64,000 nucleotides of DNA from DDH964 sp963763205 (GTDB lineage Bacteria > Desulfobacterota > Desulfuromonadia > Desulfuromonadales > DDH964): NCBI GenBank assembly GCA_963763205.1, contig CAVXNQ010000002.1, forward strand, positions 124,001 to 188,000, read 5' to 3'. Position 1 is the stretch's first letter. The number at the start of each line of letters is the position of its first letter. Shown here in pieces: positions 35,007-44,774 of this stretch. Made by a program: the position numbers and the translations under genes. Under the pieces are notes generated by a model. The model saw only the letters and a list, made by a program, of their open reading frames with translations. It had not been told where the DNA came from and did not search any database.

Positions 35007-38000
35007 TCAGCGCCCTCCGGCGTCGCGCACCGGCGGCCGCACCGGCCGCGGCCCGCCGGCCGGCTCGCCGGCGAAGATCTCGGCGTGACTGCGGTATTTG
35101 CCGCTCTCATCCTCGACGTGGCGGCGCAGTGCTTCCACCCGCCGGCGGATGCATTCCTCGGCGCTACGGCGCAGCTCGCGCTCGGTCTCGGCCAGCGCTT
35201 CGCGCTGCTGCTGACCACCGTCTTCCGGCCCCAGGCCGAGGTCGGCCTCGCGCCGCAGCTGGAGAAAAGCCTGCAAGCGGCGATCGTAATCGGGGCCAAA
35301 AAACAGGACCTCGGCAACCAATGCCGAAAAGCTGCGCACACCGCGGATATCCCTGCCCTTCGAGGCGATAGGCCTCGAGCACTTCCGGTTCGAGGTCAAG
35401 GTAGTTCTGCAGCGGCATGTACATCCGCGGTAAATACTGGAGGACCTTTTCCGTCTTCTTCCGATGGCCGCCGATGATCACCGAGGCGCCGATCTCGCTG
35501 GCCTGCGCTCCCTTGATCCAGGGGGCGCCGGTGATGCCGAAATCGTTGAGGACCGGCAGGTTGAGCAGCACCGACAGGGTGTTGATCGCCAGGGCGAAAC
35601 CCGCCGAGGGGCCGCCGACACTGTAGGAGGCCGACAGCAGCTGGTGGTGGAGGGTATAGCCGTCGAGATACTCGCCGAGGACCCGCGAAACGTTGAATCC
35701 CGGGCAGAGCGACTGCAGGTAGTTCTCGACCAGGGTCAGCGCCTCCTGGGCGCTCTGCCGGGTCATCTGCACCGCGAGGTCGAGTTCGGCCGCGGCTGAG
35801 GAGGCCGAGGAAACCGCCCCGGTGACGACGATCTTCTCCTGGAACATGCGGTAGACCAGGGACGAGGCGATCGGCAGCAGCACGCCGCTGGTGTCGTTGG
35901 CGCCGACGCCGACCACGAAGCCGACCTGCGGCTCCCGGGAAAGTTCGGTCTCGAGGAACTCGTCGAGCTGCTGCTTCCCCTTGCGGGTCGGGCTCGCCGC
36001 CAGCTGCTGGCGGGCGCTGGTCAGGTGCCAGTGGCTCACCGGGTAGACCCCCGCCTGCTGGATGCGGCGCAGCTGCTCCGCCACCGCGTCGAGCCGCTCG
36101 AGCAGATGCTCCTCGCCGTGGCGGGCGTGGAAGGCGAGTTCCGGGTCGCCGCCGGCCCCCTCGAGGAGCCCGACCAGGGTCTTGTAGTTGAAGCGCACGA
36201 AGCGCGCCCGCTCCTCGGCGCTGCCGGCCACCGCCTCCATCAGCTTGCCGAGGACCTCGACTTCGGTGGAGCGCAGCGAACGCACCTTTTCGGCGAAGGC
36301 GGTGAAGTCGGCGGGGGTCTCGCACAGGCCGCGGGCGGCGCGGACGATCTCCTCGTGGCCAAGTCCCTCCTCCAGCGGCAGCTGGCCGAGCTCCTTGCGG
36401 ATGATGCGCATGGCGTCCTCGTCGCGCATGTGGCCGGTTACGGAGAGGACCTTGAGGCGTTTGGAGCGGATCAGCGCCGGGTCGAGGATATCGAGGCGGT
36501 TGGTGGTAAGCACGGTGAAGACCCGGGAGAGGGGCGATTCGCCGTCGATGATGGAAAGGAACTTGTTGGTCACCTTGTCGTAGGGACTCCCCCCCTGCTG
36601 GCTGCGGCGCGGGGCGACGGCGTCCCCCTCGTCGAAGAAGACCATCGAAGGGGAGAGCATCTTGGCGATGTCGTAGACCCGCTCCAGGTTCTCCACCATC
36701 CCCTCGAAGGGATGGACCGGGTCGGCGAGATCGCCCAGGTTGACCCCCAGGTCCTGCACCTCGCGGTTGTCGCCGAGCCAGGCGCGCACCATGTAGGTCT
36801 TGCCCGAACCCGGCGGCCCGGTGAGGACCACCCCCTTCTCCTCGCTGACGTTGTAGTAGAGGGCGTTGTTGGCCATCTCGGAGAATTCGTTCTTGATCAC
36901 CCCGATATAGTCCTCCCAGTGGATGCCGCGGTCCAAGTGCCCCACGACCTTCTTGTAGAGGCTGCCGTGGACGTTGCGCGCCACCGCCTTGAGGGCGTCG
37001 CGGACCAGGAACTGGTCGTCGAGATCGAGGGGATCGAAGTGCCCGCGCAGGGCGATCAGGGAATCGATCAGTCGCCGGGTGTAGGCGGGAGTGATGCGCA
37101 GGCTGCGTTCACGGAAGATCGGGTAGAGCCGGCGCACCGCTTCGTCGAGGACCGTCTCGGGGAGGAGCTGGGCGTGCTCGGCGGCGATGGGATTGAAGGT
37201 GAAGTTCTTGCGCCGCAGTTCCATGCGCACCACCTCGCCCAGGTTCTCCGGCTTGGTCCACAGCTCGCCGATGTCGATGACCAGGCCGCGCTCGACGAAG
37301 CGCCGGTAGATGGCCGGATCGAACTGTTCGGGCTGGTCGGTGGTGGCGATCAGCAGGCAGTCGCGGCGCCCCATGGCGATCTCGTCGAGGATGATGTTCA
37401 TGGCGTCGACCAGCGAGGCCTGCTGCCCCTTGACGCTGCTCATCTGGTCGGGCCGGCCGCAGGCCGAGTGGGCCTCCTCGAGATGGCGGATGGAGGTCCG
37501 GCGCTGGTCCCCCATCGCCTTGCGCAGGTAGTTGCCCGGCTCGCCGGCCCAGGCGGTCTGGTAGTCGTTGGGCGTAACCATCGAGTAATCGACCCACACC
37601 CCTTCCTCCTCCAGGGAGGAGAGCGCCTGGCCGATGCGTTCGCGGAACAGGTAGCGGACCAGGGGCACGCGCGACCAGAAGCGCAGCCGTTCGGCCTTGC
37701 GCCGCCGCTCCATGCGCACCGCCAGTTCGGGGTCGACATCCTCGAGGCTGCGCCAGATCGGCTGGTCGGCCAGCACCTCGTCCCGCTTCGCCTCGAGGTC
37801 GATGCGCGGCCGCACCTCCGTGGCGAAGATCGCCTCTTCGATCGCCTGCTTGACCGTGGCGCTCTTGCCGCTGCCGCTGCTGCCGATCACCAGGACCAGC
37901 GGCGCCCGCGGGACCGCCGGGTCCTCGGTATACTCCTTGAGGATGTGGGCATGATAGAGCTTGCGGAAGATTTCGAGGAAGCTCGGCGGCACGAAGCAGT

Positions 38001-38370
38001 CGGCGGTCTTGCGCTCGAGCAGGAAGGTCAGATACTGGTAGTCGTGCCAGTCGAGTTCCTTCTCCAGGATCTTGTTCCAGGCGGCGCCCGCCGACTGGGA
38101 GCCGGAGACCTCGAAGCGCCGCCGCCAGTCGGAGAGTTGCTCCGGGTCGCGCAGGATCTGAAAGCTGCGCTCACCGGGACGACGCAGCCGCCGCCACCAG
38201 GCGCGCAGGACGTCGACCGGCGTGTGGCTCGGCTGGTATTGGCGCAGGCGGCGCAGGACGAAAAGCCGGGTCTCGAAACTCCAGCCGGCGTTCAGGCTTT
38301 CAATTTGCCGGATTCGTCCCTCGGAGAGGCGGACGTATACCGGACTGCGGGTTTTGCGCATTGGAGCCAT
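35007..38370 (-). CDS. tandem-AAA Lon-like protease, about 1120 aa, one frame break
   Basis: Cytoplasmic ATP-dependent protease-like protein. Walker A of the first AAA module is GSSGSGKSATV (residues 163-170). The second AAA has GPPGSGKTYMV (about 518-526), Walker B SMVFFDEGDAV and sensor VLTTNRLDILDPALI. The C-terminal domain resembles the S16 Lon protease: GGPSAGFALAIN with Ser 922, then VIIGGHRKKTEKV with Lys 972 where the catalytic Lon lysine falls. A helical tail of about 110 residues follows one inserted base near 35368. It has no classical Lon N-domain. Its start overlaps the SPFH gene end by 71 bp, so the two are an operon. Substrates are unknown; membrane quality control is inferred. 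Confidence 0.85.
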
Positions 38371-39310
38371 AACTGGCCGCCCCATCCTTTCTGCTGCTGC
38401 CTGCGGGGGCCGGCAGAACCACGGGGAGGCTGCCGCCGGCGTTGTTGAGAACGAAGGTATTCTGTCCCTGCTGGTTCTTTTCGTAGGCCGCCGCCCACTT
38501 CTGCTGGTTGAGAAATTCGAAGAGCGCCCCCTCGTTGCCGCGGGGGAGCCCGACGGCGGAGCGGAAGTCGCGGATCGCCTCGCTGTAGGCGGCGTAGAGC
38601 TTGCGGGTGCGGCTCGCCTCCTGGTCGGCCGCGTAGTTTTCGGCCTCGGCAATCAGCTCGCGGCGCTTCTTCTCCTCGCTGGCTTCGGCGAGCTTATCGG
38701 AAAAGCGGGTATCGCGCAGCACGAAGGAAACCACCTCGATGCCGTACTTGGTTTCCAGGGTCGGGCCGCCGACGTTGATCGGCTGGTCCTTGAGGTCGGT
38801 GAAAATCTGCTCCTTGATGCTCTCGCGGTCGGAGACTAGTTCATCGACGCTGCGTGCCTGCATGACGTCCTTGACCAGACCGTCGAAATCGTTTTGCAGC
38901 AGTGACTGGGGCGCCTTGTTCTCGATGCCCCAGCGCTCTAAGTCGACGATCCGGAAAGTGAGCATGGCGCTGGTCCACAGGGCCACGTTCTGCTGCGACA
39001 TGATGCGCTGCGGCTCCGGGCTGGCGCCCAGGTAGAGTTCCTGGTTCATCAGCGGCACCTCCAGCTCGAGACGGGTAAAGAAGGGGAGGCGGGCATGCCA
39101 GCCGACATCCTTCACCACCCGCCGCTGGCCGCCAAGGTCTTCGAGGACCACAGCATAATTGTAGCGCACCTTGTAGATGGTCTTGGTGGCGTAAACCACG
39201 GCGGTCAGGTAATAGAGACCGGTCACCGCCAAAAGCAGCAGCAGGAAAAGTTTGAACAGCCGCTTCAGCCGCGCTCGCTGGAGCAGGGCAAAACGTACTT
39301 CAGGCTCCAC
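38300..39310 (-). CDS. SPFH/band-7 (HflC-like) membrane protein
   Basis: 336 residues; the GTG start is 6 nt behind GGGGAGG. One N-terminal helix (KLFLLLLLAVTGLYYLTAVVY, about residues 19-39) is followed by an SPFH domain (VLEDLGGQRRVVKDVGWHAR, VPLMNQELYLG, QNVALWTSAMLTFRIVD) and a coiled helix (ASEEKKRRELIAEAENYAA). HflK/HflC-like proteins form membrane cages around proteases. Here the partner encoded downstream is a Lon-like double-AAA protein and not FtsH. A possible TATAGT -10 lies at 39348-39343. Confidence 0.88.
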   Translation of the reverse strand: MEPEVRFALLQRARLKRLFKLFLLLLLAVTGLYYLTAVVYATKTIYKVRYNYAVVLEDLGGQRRVVKDVGWHARLPFFTRLELEVPLMNQELYLGASPEPQRIMSQQNVALWTSAMLTFRIVDLERWGIENKAPQSLLQNDFDGLVKDVMQARSVDELVSDRESIKEQIFTDLKDQPINVGGPTLETKYGIEVVSFVLRDTRFSDKLAEASEEKKRRELIAEAENYAADQEASRTRKLYAAYSEAIRDFRSAVGLPRGNEGALFEFLNQQKWAAAYEKNQQGQNTFVLNNAGGSLPVVLPAPAGSSRKDGAASYGSNAQNPQSGIRPPLRGTNPAN

Positions 39311-39584
39311 AACCAACCTCCCCGGGGCAACTCCGCCACCCCACTATAACGTTTTTTTACAACTCCAATTAAGTTTCTATAAATTATTGGGCAGCCTAGA
39401 GATTCTAGCAAAGAAACTGCGTTTTACAAAAGTGAATTCGACGCAAAAATGGCGACCGGAACCATTTCCCGCGGCCCGCGCTCATTCCCGTCTTTTGCCC
39501 CCGTCATTGCTCAGTCCCACCCCCTGTGCTATCGTCCCGTGGTGCCCTGCAGAAACTGTCTTTTCTTCTCCCAGGAGATCTCCC

Positions 39585-40715
39585 ATGCCCAGCCGCGTCT
39601 ATTTGGCCGATACCCGCACCGGCAACCGTGAAAACCTCTTCGCCAAGCTCTCCCGCCTGCTCGAGGCGGGCGGCCTCGAGGGCATGGTCGACCGTGGCGA
39701 CCTGGTCGCCCTCAAGGTCCACTTCGGCGAAAAGGGCGGCCATGCCTACATCCGGCCCACCTTTCTGCGCACCATCGTCGACCGTGTCAAGGAGCTCAGA
39801 GGCCGGCCGTTTCTGACCGACTCCTGTACCCTCTACCCCGGAGAGCGCAAGGAGGCGGTCTCCGCCCTATCCTGCGGCATCGAGAACGGCTTCGCCTACG
39901 CCGTGGTCGGCGCTCCCCTGGTGATGTGCGACGGCCTGCGCGGTCATTCCGCCCGCCGCGTCCCGGTCGCCGGGGAGATCCTGGCCAGTGTCGATATCGC
40001 CGCCGGGATTCTCGAGGCCGACGCGCTGATCGCCGTTTCCCACTTCAAGTGCCACGAGCTGACCGGTTTCGGCGGCGCGCTGAAGAACCTCGGGATGGGC
40101 TGCTCGAGCCGCGAGGGAAAACTGGAACAGCACTCCAACGTCGCGCCAAGGGTCGCGGAGGAGTATTGCACCGCCTGCGCCGCCTGCCTGAGGGCCTGCG
40201 TCCACGAAGCCATCGCGATCATGGAGGGGAAAGCGCACATCGACGTCGAGCGCTGCGTCGGCTGCGGGCGCTGCATTACCGTCTGCGAGGAGAAGGCGAT
40301 CCGGGTCCAGTGGAACGAAGAGGCGCCGCTGGTGATGAAGAAGATGGCCGAATACGCCGCCGGGGCTCTCCACGGCAAGAACGGCAAGACCCTGTTCGTC
40401 AATTTCGTCACCCAGGTCTCTCCGGCCTGCGACTGCTACGGCCACTCGGATGCGCCGATCGTCGCCGACCAGGGGATCCTGGTCAGCCGCGACCCGGTCG
40501 CCCTCGATCAGGCCTGCGCCGACCTGGTCAACGCCGCCCCGGGCCTGGCGGGGACCGCCCTGGCCAGCGGCAGCGAGCCGGGCGGCGACAAGTTTCGCGG
40601 CGTCCATCCGAACATTGACTGGGAGGTCCAACTCGCCCATGCCGAAAAGCTCAGGCTCGGCAGCCGTCGATACCAGTTGGTTACCCTGGAACCGAAGAAT
40701 CCCCAAGGATGGTAG
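39585..40715 (+). CDS. DUF362 protein with two [4Fe-4S] ferredoxin motifs
   Basis: 376 residues from the ATG behind CAGGAG; longer frames have no site. The DUF362 part has VALKVHFGEKGGHAYIRP, FLTDSCTLYPG and LIAVSHFKCHELTGFGGALK. In the middle are two cluster motifs, CTACAACLRAC and CVGCGRCITVC, typical of 2[4Fe-4S] ferredoxins. The family is common in anaerobes and probably acts in electron transfer; the reaction is not known. It stands alone, divergent from the SPFH/protease operon. Confidence 0.9.
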   Translation: MPSRVYLADTRTGNRENLFAKLSRLLEAGGLEGMVDRGDLVALKVHFGEKGGHAYIRPTFLRTIVDRVKELRGRPFLTDSCTLYPGERKEAVSALSCGIENGFAYAVVGAPLVMCDGLRGHSARRVPVAGEILASVDIAAGILEADALIAVSHFKCHELTGFGGALKNLGMGCSSREGKLEQHSNVAPRVAEEYCTACAACLRACVHEAIAIMEGKAHIDVERCVGCGRCITVCEEKAIRVQWNEEAPLVMKKMAEYAAGALHGKNGKTLFVNFVTQVSPACDCYGHSDAPIVADQGILVSRDPVALDQACADLVNAAPGLAGTALASGSEPGGDKFRGVHPNIDWEVQLAHAEKLRLGSRRYQLVTLEPKNPQGW

Positions 40716-40781
40716 GTTTTCACCTGCACCCAAAAGGGACGGCGGGAAGCCGGGAGGAGGGCTGCGACGGGCGGGAACCGC

Positions 40782-41585
40782 CTAGAAACCCCAGGCCAGA
40801 CCGATCATGGCGCCATGGCGTGAGGTGTCGAAGGTGGCACGCAGCGGTGGACCGTTGTCGTTGACGAGGAAGGCGTCGTTGACGAAGGCACTGACGAAGT
40901 AACCGAGGGCGGCCCCTGTCAGGACATCGGAGGGATAATGTTTGCCCGCCTCGACCCGGGACCAGCAGGTGGCGGCGGCCAGGCTTCCGAGCCCGATGTT
41001 GGCAAGGGTTCGCTCGCCGGAGCTGAGCGGATAGGCCTCGAGATTGCGCGAGGCGAGGGTGGCGAAGGAAGCGGCGGCGACGGCATGCCCCGAAGGAAAG
41101 CTCTTGTTGTCGGTGCGGTCGGGCCGGGGACGGTGCGTCGCACTCTTGAGCCCCTCGCTCATCCCCTGGGCTGCGAAGATAGCGGCCAGATCACCCACGG
41201 TTCCCTTGGCCTTGGCGGCCAGCCAGGGGCCCGGCTCCGTGCCATCGGGCGCGGCGAGGATGGTCAAAGCGAGAATCCCGCCGCCGGCGTAGGCGAGGGT
41301 GTCGCTCGCCGAGTCGGCATTGTCCTCGGAGCCGAAAACCGGGTTGTGATTGACCGCCCAGCGTGAAACCTGGTAATCCCAGTCGGTGAGGCGGAAGACC
41401 GCCGCCCCCGCCAGCGGCGCCCAGGTCTGCGGCGCCAGGGCTGCATCGCGGGCCGCCGTACCGATCCGATCCCAGCCGGGGCGCAGGGTAGCGTCCGCCC
41501 CCCACAACCCGCCACCCGGCAGCGTTCCGCACCCGGCCAACAGCGCCACGACCATTACCGCCAGCAGAAGGCGAAAATTTGACAT
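40782..41585 (-). CDS. PAP2-family phosphatase lipoprotein
   Basis: 267 residues from MSNFRLLLAVMVVALLAGC, where LLAGC is a lipobox; start behind GAGGAGACTC. All three acid-phosphatase motifs are present: KSATHRPRP (KxxxxxxRP), SFPSGH and SRVEAGKHYPSDV. It removes phosphate from lipid or sugar phosphates in the periplasm or outer membrane. Lipid anchoring of a PAP2 domain is somewhat unusual but known in Geobacter-type bacteria. It is separated from the CBS gene upstream by a palindrome. Confidence 0.88.
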   Translation of the reverse strand: MSNFRLLLAVMVVALLAGCGTLPGGGLWGADATLRPGWDRIGTAARDAALAPQTWAPLAGAAVFRLTDWDYQVSRWAVNHNPVFGSEDNADSASDTLAYAGGGILALTILAAPDGTEPGPWLAAKAKGTVGDLAAIFAAQGMSEGLKSATHRPRPDRTDNKSFPSGHAVAAASFATLASRNLEAYPLSSGERTLANIGLGSLAAATCWSRVEAGKHYPSDVLTGAALGYFVSAFVNDAFLVNDNGPPLRATFDTSRHGAMIGLAWGF

Positions 41586-41611
41586 AAGAGTCTCCTCATT
41601 TTTCATGTTGG

Positions 41612-41647
41612 GATCAACCACCGGGGCGGTTGCCCCGGTCGTTGATC
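41612..41647 (-). terminator. palindromic hairpin after the CBS-ACT gene
   Basis: GATCAAC and GTTGATC flank CCGGGGC/GCCCCGG around GGTT. It overlaps the CBS-gene stop. Without a T-tract it may act as attenuator or stabiliser before the PAP2 gene. Confidence 0.6.
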
Positions 41648-42296
41648 AATGGTGGCTGGAACGGATATCGGCGTCGGGATAATGAGACAGCAAGTCTTTG
41701 CGCAGGGAGTCTAAATCTCCCTCGCCCCGGGTGCGGATGACGACCATCCGCTTGCCGGGAGGGGTGAAAGCGTGGGAGGAGAGGATACTTTCCAAGCCGA
41801 AGCCGTGCCTGCGCACGATATCGGCGGCTTCTCGGATACTGCCGGCCCGGTCCTCCAGAGTCAGGCAAATTCGGTTCCCATCCTGTTTGACCCCGGTGAT
41901 GTGGACGAGGGCCGCGTACATGTCTTTGTCGGTGATGATCCCGATCACCCGGCCCGCCTCGACCACCGGCAGGCAGCTGATCTGATGGTCGTGCAGCAGC
42001 AGGGCGGCCTCTTCCACGGGGGTATCGGGAGGAACCGAAAAGACCGGGGTACGCATGATCCTGGCGACCTTGACCTGGCCGAGAAGGTAGTGCAGTTCGA
42101 AGATGTCGAGAGTGGTCGCCTCGGAGGGGAGGTAATCCTTGATCACCCGGTCGGAGAGGATTCCGACCAGGGTCCCCTTCTCCACCACCGGCAGATGGCG
42201 GATCCCTTTTTCCCGCATCAGCTTGACGGCCACGGTCACCGGGTCGTCCGGCGCCACCGCTACCACCTCTTTGCTCATCCACTCTTTGATGTACAT
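41646..42296 (-). CDS. CBS-pair and ACT domain protein
   Basis: 216 residues. Two CBS motifs (MYIKEWMSKEVVAVAPDDPV and VARIMRTPVFSVPPDTPV, each with GILSD or GIITD ends) bind adenosine nucleotides. A C-terminal ACT domain (LTLEDRAGSIREAADIVRRH) binds amino acids. Start behind CAGGAGAGG. It follows livF by 25 bp and is probably the last gene of the liv operon, which suggests it senses the branched-chain amino acids that the transporter imports. This role is inferred. Confidence 0.88.
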   Translation of the reverse strand: MYIKEWMSKEVVAVAPDDPVTVAVKLMREKGIRHLPVVEKGTLVGILSDRVIKDYLPSEATTLDIFELHYLLGQVKVARIMRTPVFSVPPDTPVEEAALLLHDHQISCLPVVEAGRVIGIITDKDMYAALVHITGVKQDGNRICLTLEDRAGSIREAADIVRRHGFGLESILSSHAFTPPGKRMVVIRTRGEGDLDSLRKDLLSHYPDADIRSSHH

Positions 42297-42321
42297 TGCG
42301 CCTCTCCTGATTTTTTTCCGG

Positions 42322-43044
42322 CTACATCCCCAGGTAGATCTCTTTGATTTCCGGATCGCCCAAAAGGTCCCGGGAGAGTCCCTCCTTGGCCAGCCGGCCC
42401 GTCTCCAGCACATAGGTGTAGTCCGAGTTTTCCAGCGCCAGCTGCACGTCCTGTTCGATGAGCAGGATGGTGGTTCCCTGCCGGTTAATGGCACCGACGA
42501 TCTCAATCAGGTTGTCGACGATCAGGGGCGCCAGCCCGAGCGACATTTCGTCGATCAGGAAGAGAGCTGGCCGGCCCATCAGGCCGCGGCCGATGGCCAC
42601 CATCTGCTGTTCCCCGCCCGAGAGGCTGCCCGCCTTCTGCCGGCGCCGCTCCTGGAGACGCGGGAAGAGCTCGTAGACATGCTCCAGATCGGGGGCGATA
42701 TTGCTCTCCCGGCGGCGGTGATAGGCCCCCATCAGGAGATTCTCCTCCACCGTCATTTCGGCAAAGAGCTTGCGCCCCTCGGGAACCTGGATGATTCCAA
42801 GCTGCACAATATCATGTGGTGAGCGGGTGTCGAGACGCTCGCCCTGGAAGCGGATCTCCCCCCGGCGGGGCGATTTGACGCCCGAGATGGTCTTCAGGAG
42901 GGTCGACTTGCCGGCGCCGTTGGCGCCGACGACGGCGATGACCTTCCCTTCCTCCACCGAGAAGGAGATGTCCCAGAGGACCTGGACGTCGCCGTACGCA
43001 ACATCGAGATGGCTCACTTCCAACAACATTGCGGCCTCGTTCAT
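42322..43044 (-). CDS. livF: branched-chain amino acid ABC transporter ATPase LivF
   Basis: 240 residues. ABC ATPase: Walker A GANGAGKSTLLKTI, signature LSGGEQQMVAIGRGL, Walker B ALFLIDEMSLGL. Starts at ATG overlapping the LivG stop (ATGA). LivF and LivG form the two ATPases of the Liv (HAAT) importer. No defect is seen. Confidence 0.93.
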   Translation of the reverse strand: MNEAAMLLEVSHLDVAYGDVQVLWDISFSVEEGKVIAVVGANGAGKSTLLKTISGVKSPRRGEIRFQGERLDTRSPHDIVQLGIIQVPEGRKLFAEMTVEENLLMGAYHRRRESNIAPDLEHVYELFPRLQERRRQKAGSLSGGEQQMVAIGRGLMGRPALFLIDEMSLGLAPLIVDNLIEIVGAINRQGTTILLIEQDVQLALENSDYTYVLETGRLAKEGLSRDLLGDPEIKEIYLGM

Positions 43045-43800
43045 TGGGTCAACTGCTGGTAGCGCTTGCCGAGGTAGGCCCGGATCACTTCCGGGTCATT
43101 CAGCACTTCCCCGGGAGGCCCTTCGGCGATCTTTTCCCCATGCTGAAGCACGAAGAGCCGGTCGCTGATCGCCTTGATCGCCTTCATCACGTGCTCGATG
43201 ACGATGATCGAAACCCCGCGGGCGCGGATCTGCTGAATCAAGGCCACGGCCTGGTCGATCTCCTTCGGATTCAGCCCCGCCATGACCTCGTCGAAGAGGA
43301 TCACCTCGGGGCTCATGGCCAGGGCCTTGGCGATCTCCAGCCGCTTGCGGGAGGCGACGTTGAGCTGGTCCGCGGACCGGTCTTGGTGCTTCTCCAGCCC
43401 GACGAAGGAGACGATCTCCGCCGCCGCCTCCCGGGCTTTCCGGGCGCCAAGCCGTTTATCCCGCTTGCCGAACATGGCGCCGACGGCGATGTTTTCCAGC
43501 ACCGTCATATGCGGAAAGGGCTTGACGATCTGGTAGGTGCGGGCGATCCCCAGGGCCCCGATGCGATGGGGCGCCAATCCCTTGATGGATCGCCCCTTGA
43601 AGAGGACGTCACCGCTGGTGATGGACGTGCTGCCGGCGATCATGCTGACCAGAGTCGTCTTGCCCGCGCCATTGGGACCGATCAGGCCGAGAATTTCCCC
43701 CTCGTAGAGCGTGAAGTCGACCTCGTTGTTGGCCCGCAGGCCCTTGAAGTCCTTGGTCAGGGACTTGCCTTCGAGGATGGCCGTGCGCTGTCGCCGTCAT
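43041..43800 (-). CDS. livG: branched-chain amino acid ABC transporter ATPase LivG, one frame break
   Basis: About 253 residues. Start ATGACGGCG follows AGGGAGCACTC; the frame breaks near 43780 by one inserted base. Beyond it come AILEGKSLTKDFKGL, Walker A IGPNGAGKTTLVSMI, a signature variant DQLNVASRKRLEIAKAL and Walker B VILFDEVMAGLNP. Note that the signature lacks the usual LSGGQ (LNVAS instead), a feature seen in some LivG proteins. It pairs with LivF. Confidence 0.9.
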
Positions 43801-43812
43801 GAGTGCTCCCTG

Positions 43813-44772
43813 CTAGACCCGGTTCCGGCGGATGTTGTCGAGAAAATAGGCCAGCCCCACCTTTTTACGGCCGCCGAAGATATCGTAGATCCCCTTGGGC
43901 GCGAAAAGAATGACCAGAATGACGATGGCGCCGAAGAAGATGGTGTGGATCACCAGGAAATGTGCCGAGAGGAAATTGTCGATGACCTCGATGAGCACCG
44001 CGCCGAGGGTCGGTCCCCAGAGGCTGCCGATGCCGCCGAAAACGGCCATGACGATCATCTTCACGGTGCTGGCGACGGTAAAGACCGGCTCGGGCTTGAT
44101 GAAACCCTGCTGATAGGCATAGATGGCCCCGGCAATACCGGAGAAGAAGCCGCTCAGGCCGAAGGCGGCGGACTTGAACAGGGTGGTGTTGATGCCGATG
44201 GAATTGGCGGCATCCTCATCCTCACGGATAGCGATCAGGCCGTAGCCGAGCTTGCTTTTGAGCATCAGCCAAGTGACCAGCAGCAGGATCACCAGCACCC
44301 CCAGGGAAACGTAGAAGAAGAAGCGATAGCTGGCGTCGATGGCGAATTCGGGAATCGGCAGATAGAGACCCGAGTTGCCTTCGGTGATCCCCAGGTTCTG
44401 GACCAGGGCTTTGGTCGCCTCCGCCAGGCCCAGGGTAGCGATGGCGAAGTAGTGTCCTTTGAGGCGCAGGATCGGCAGGCCGACGACAAAGCCGTAGGCC
44501 GCGCCCAGCAGGCCGCTCAGCAGCAGCGACGGAAAGAAGCCGAAACCGAAATTGCTCATGAGGATGGCGGTAGCATAGGCGCCCAGGCCGAAAAAAACAA
44601 TATTCCCGAAGGAAGCGTAGCCCGTATAGCCGCCGATAATATTCCAGCTACTGGCCAGGATGGCGAAGATCAGGATGTCGGTGGCATTGCGCAGGGTGAA
44701 ATTGCCGAGGAAGAAAGGCAGGATCGCTGCCGCGCCGATGACCAGGGTCGAGAAGATGAAGGATTTTTTCAT
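43813..44772 (-). CDS. livM: branched-chain amino acid ABC transporter permease LivM
   Basis: 319 residues and about nine helices. Family hallmarks: IGGYTGYASFGNIVFFGLGAY, LPILRLKGHYFAIATLGLAE, and the EAA-like loop AIREDEDAANSIGINT that docks the ATPase. Fully intact. It is preceded by livH, 2 bp apart, and followed by livG. Confidence 0.93.
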   Translation of the reverse strand: MKKSFIFSTLVIGAAAILPFFLGNFTLRNATDILIFAILASSWNIIGGYTGYASFGNIVFFGLGAYATAILMSNFGFGFFPSLLLSGLLGAAYGFVVGLPILRLKGHYFAIATLGLAEATKALVQNLGITEGNSGLYLPIPEFAIDASYRFFFYVSLGVLVILLLVTWLMLKSKLGYGLIAIREDEDAANSIGINTTLFKSAAFGLSGFFSGIAGAIYAYQQGFIKPEPVFTVASTVKMIVMAVFGGIGSLWGPTLGAVLIEVIDNFLSAHFLVIHTIFFGAIVILVILFAPKGIYDIFGGRKKVGLAYFLDNIRRNRV

Positions 44773-44774
44773 GG

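Noticed and set aside
36025..38448. A long plus-strand open frame opposite the Lon-like protease
   Set aside because: The minus strand encodes both Walker motifs and the Lon dyad; the plus frame is a shadow.
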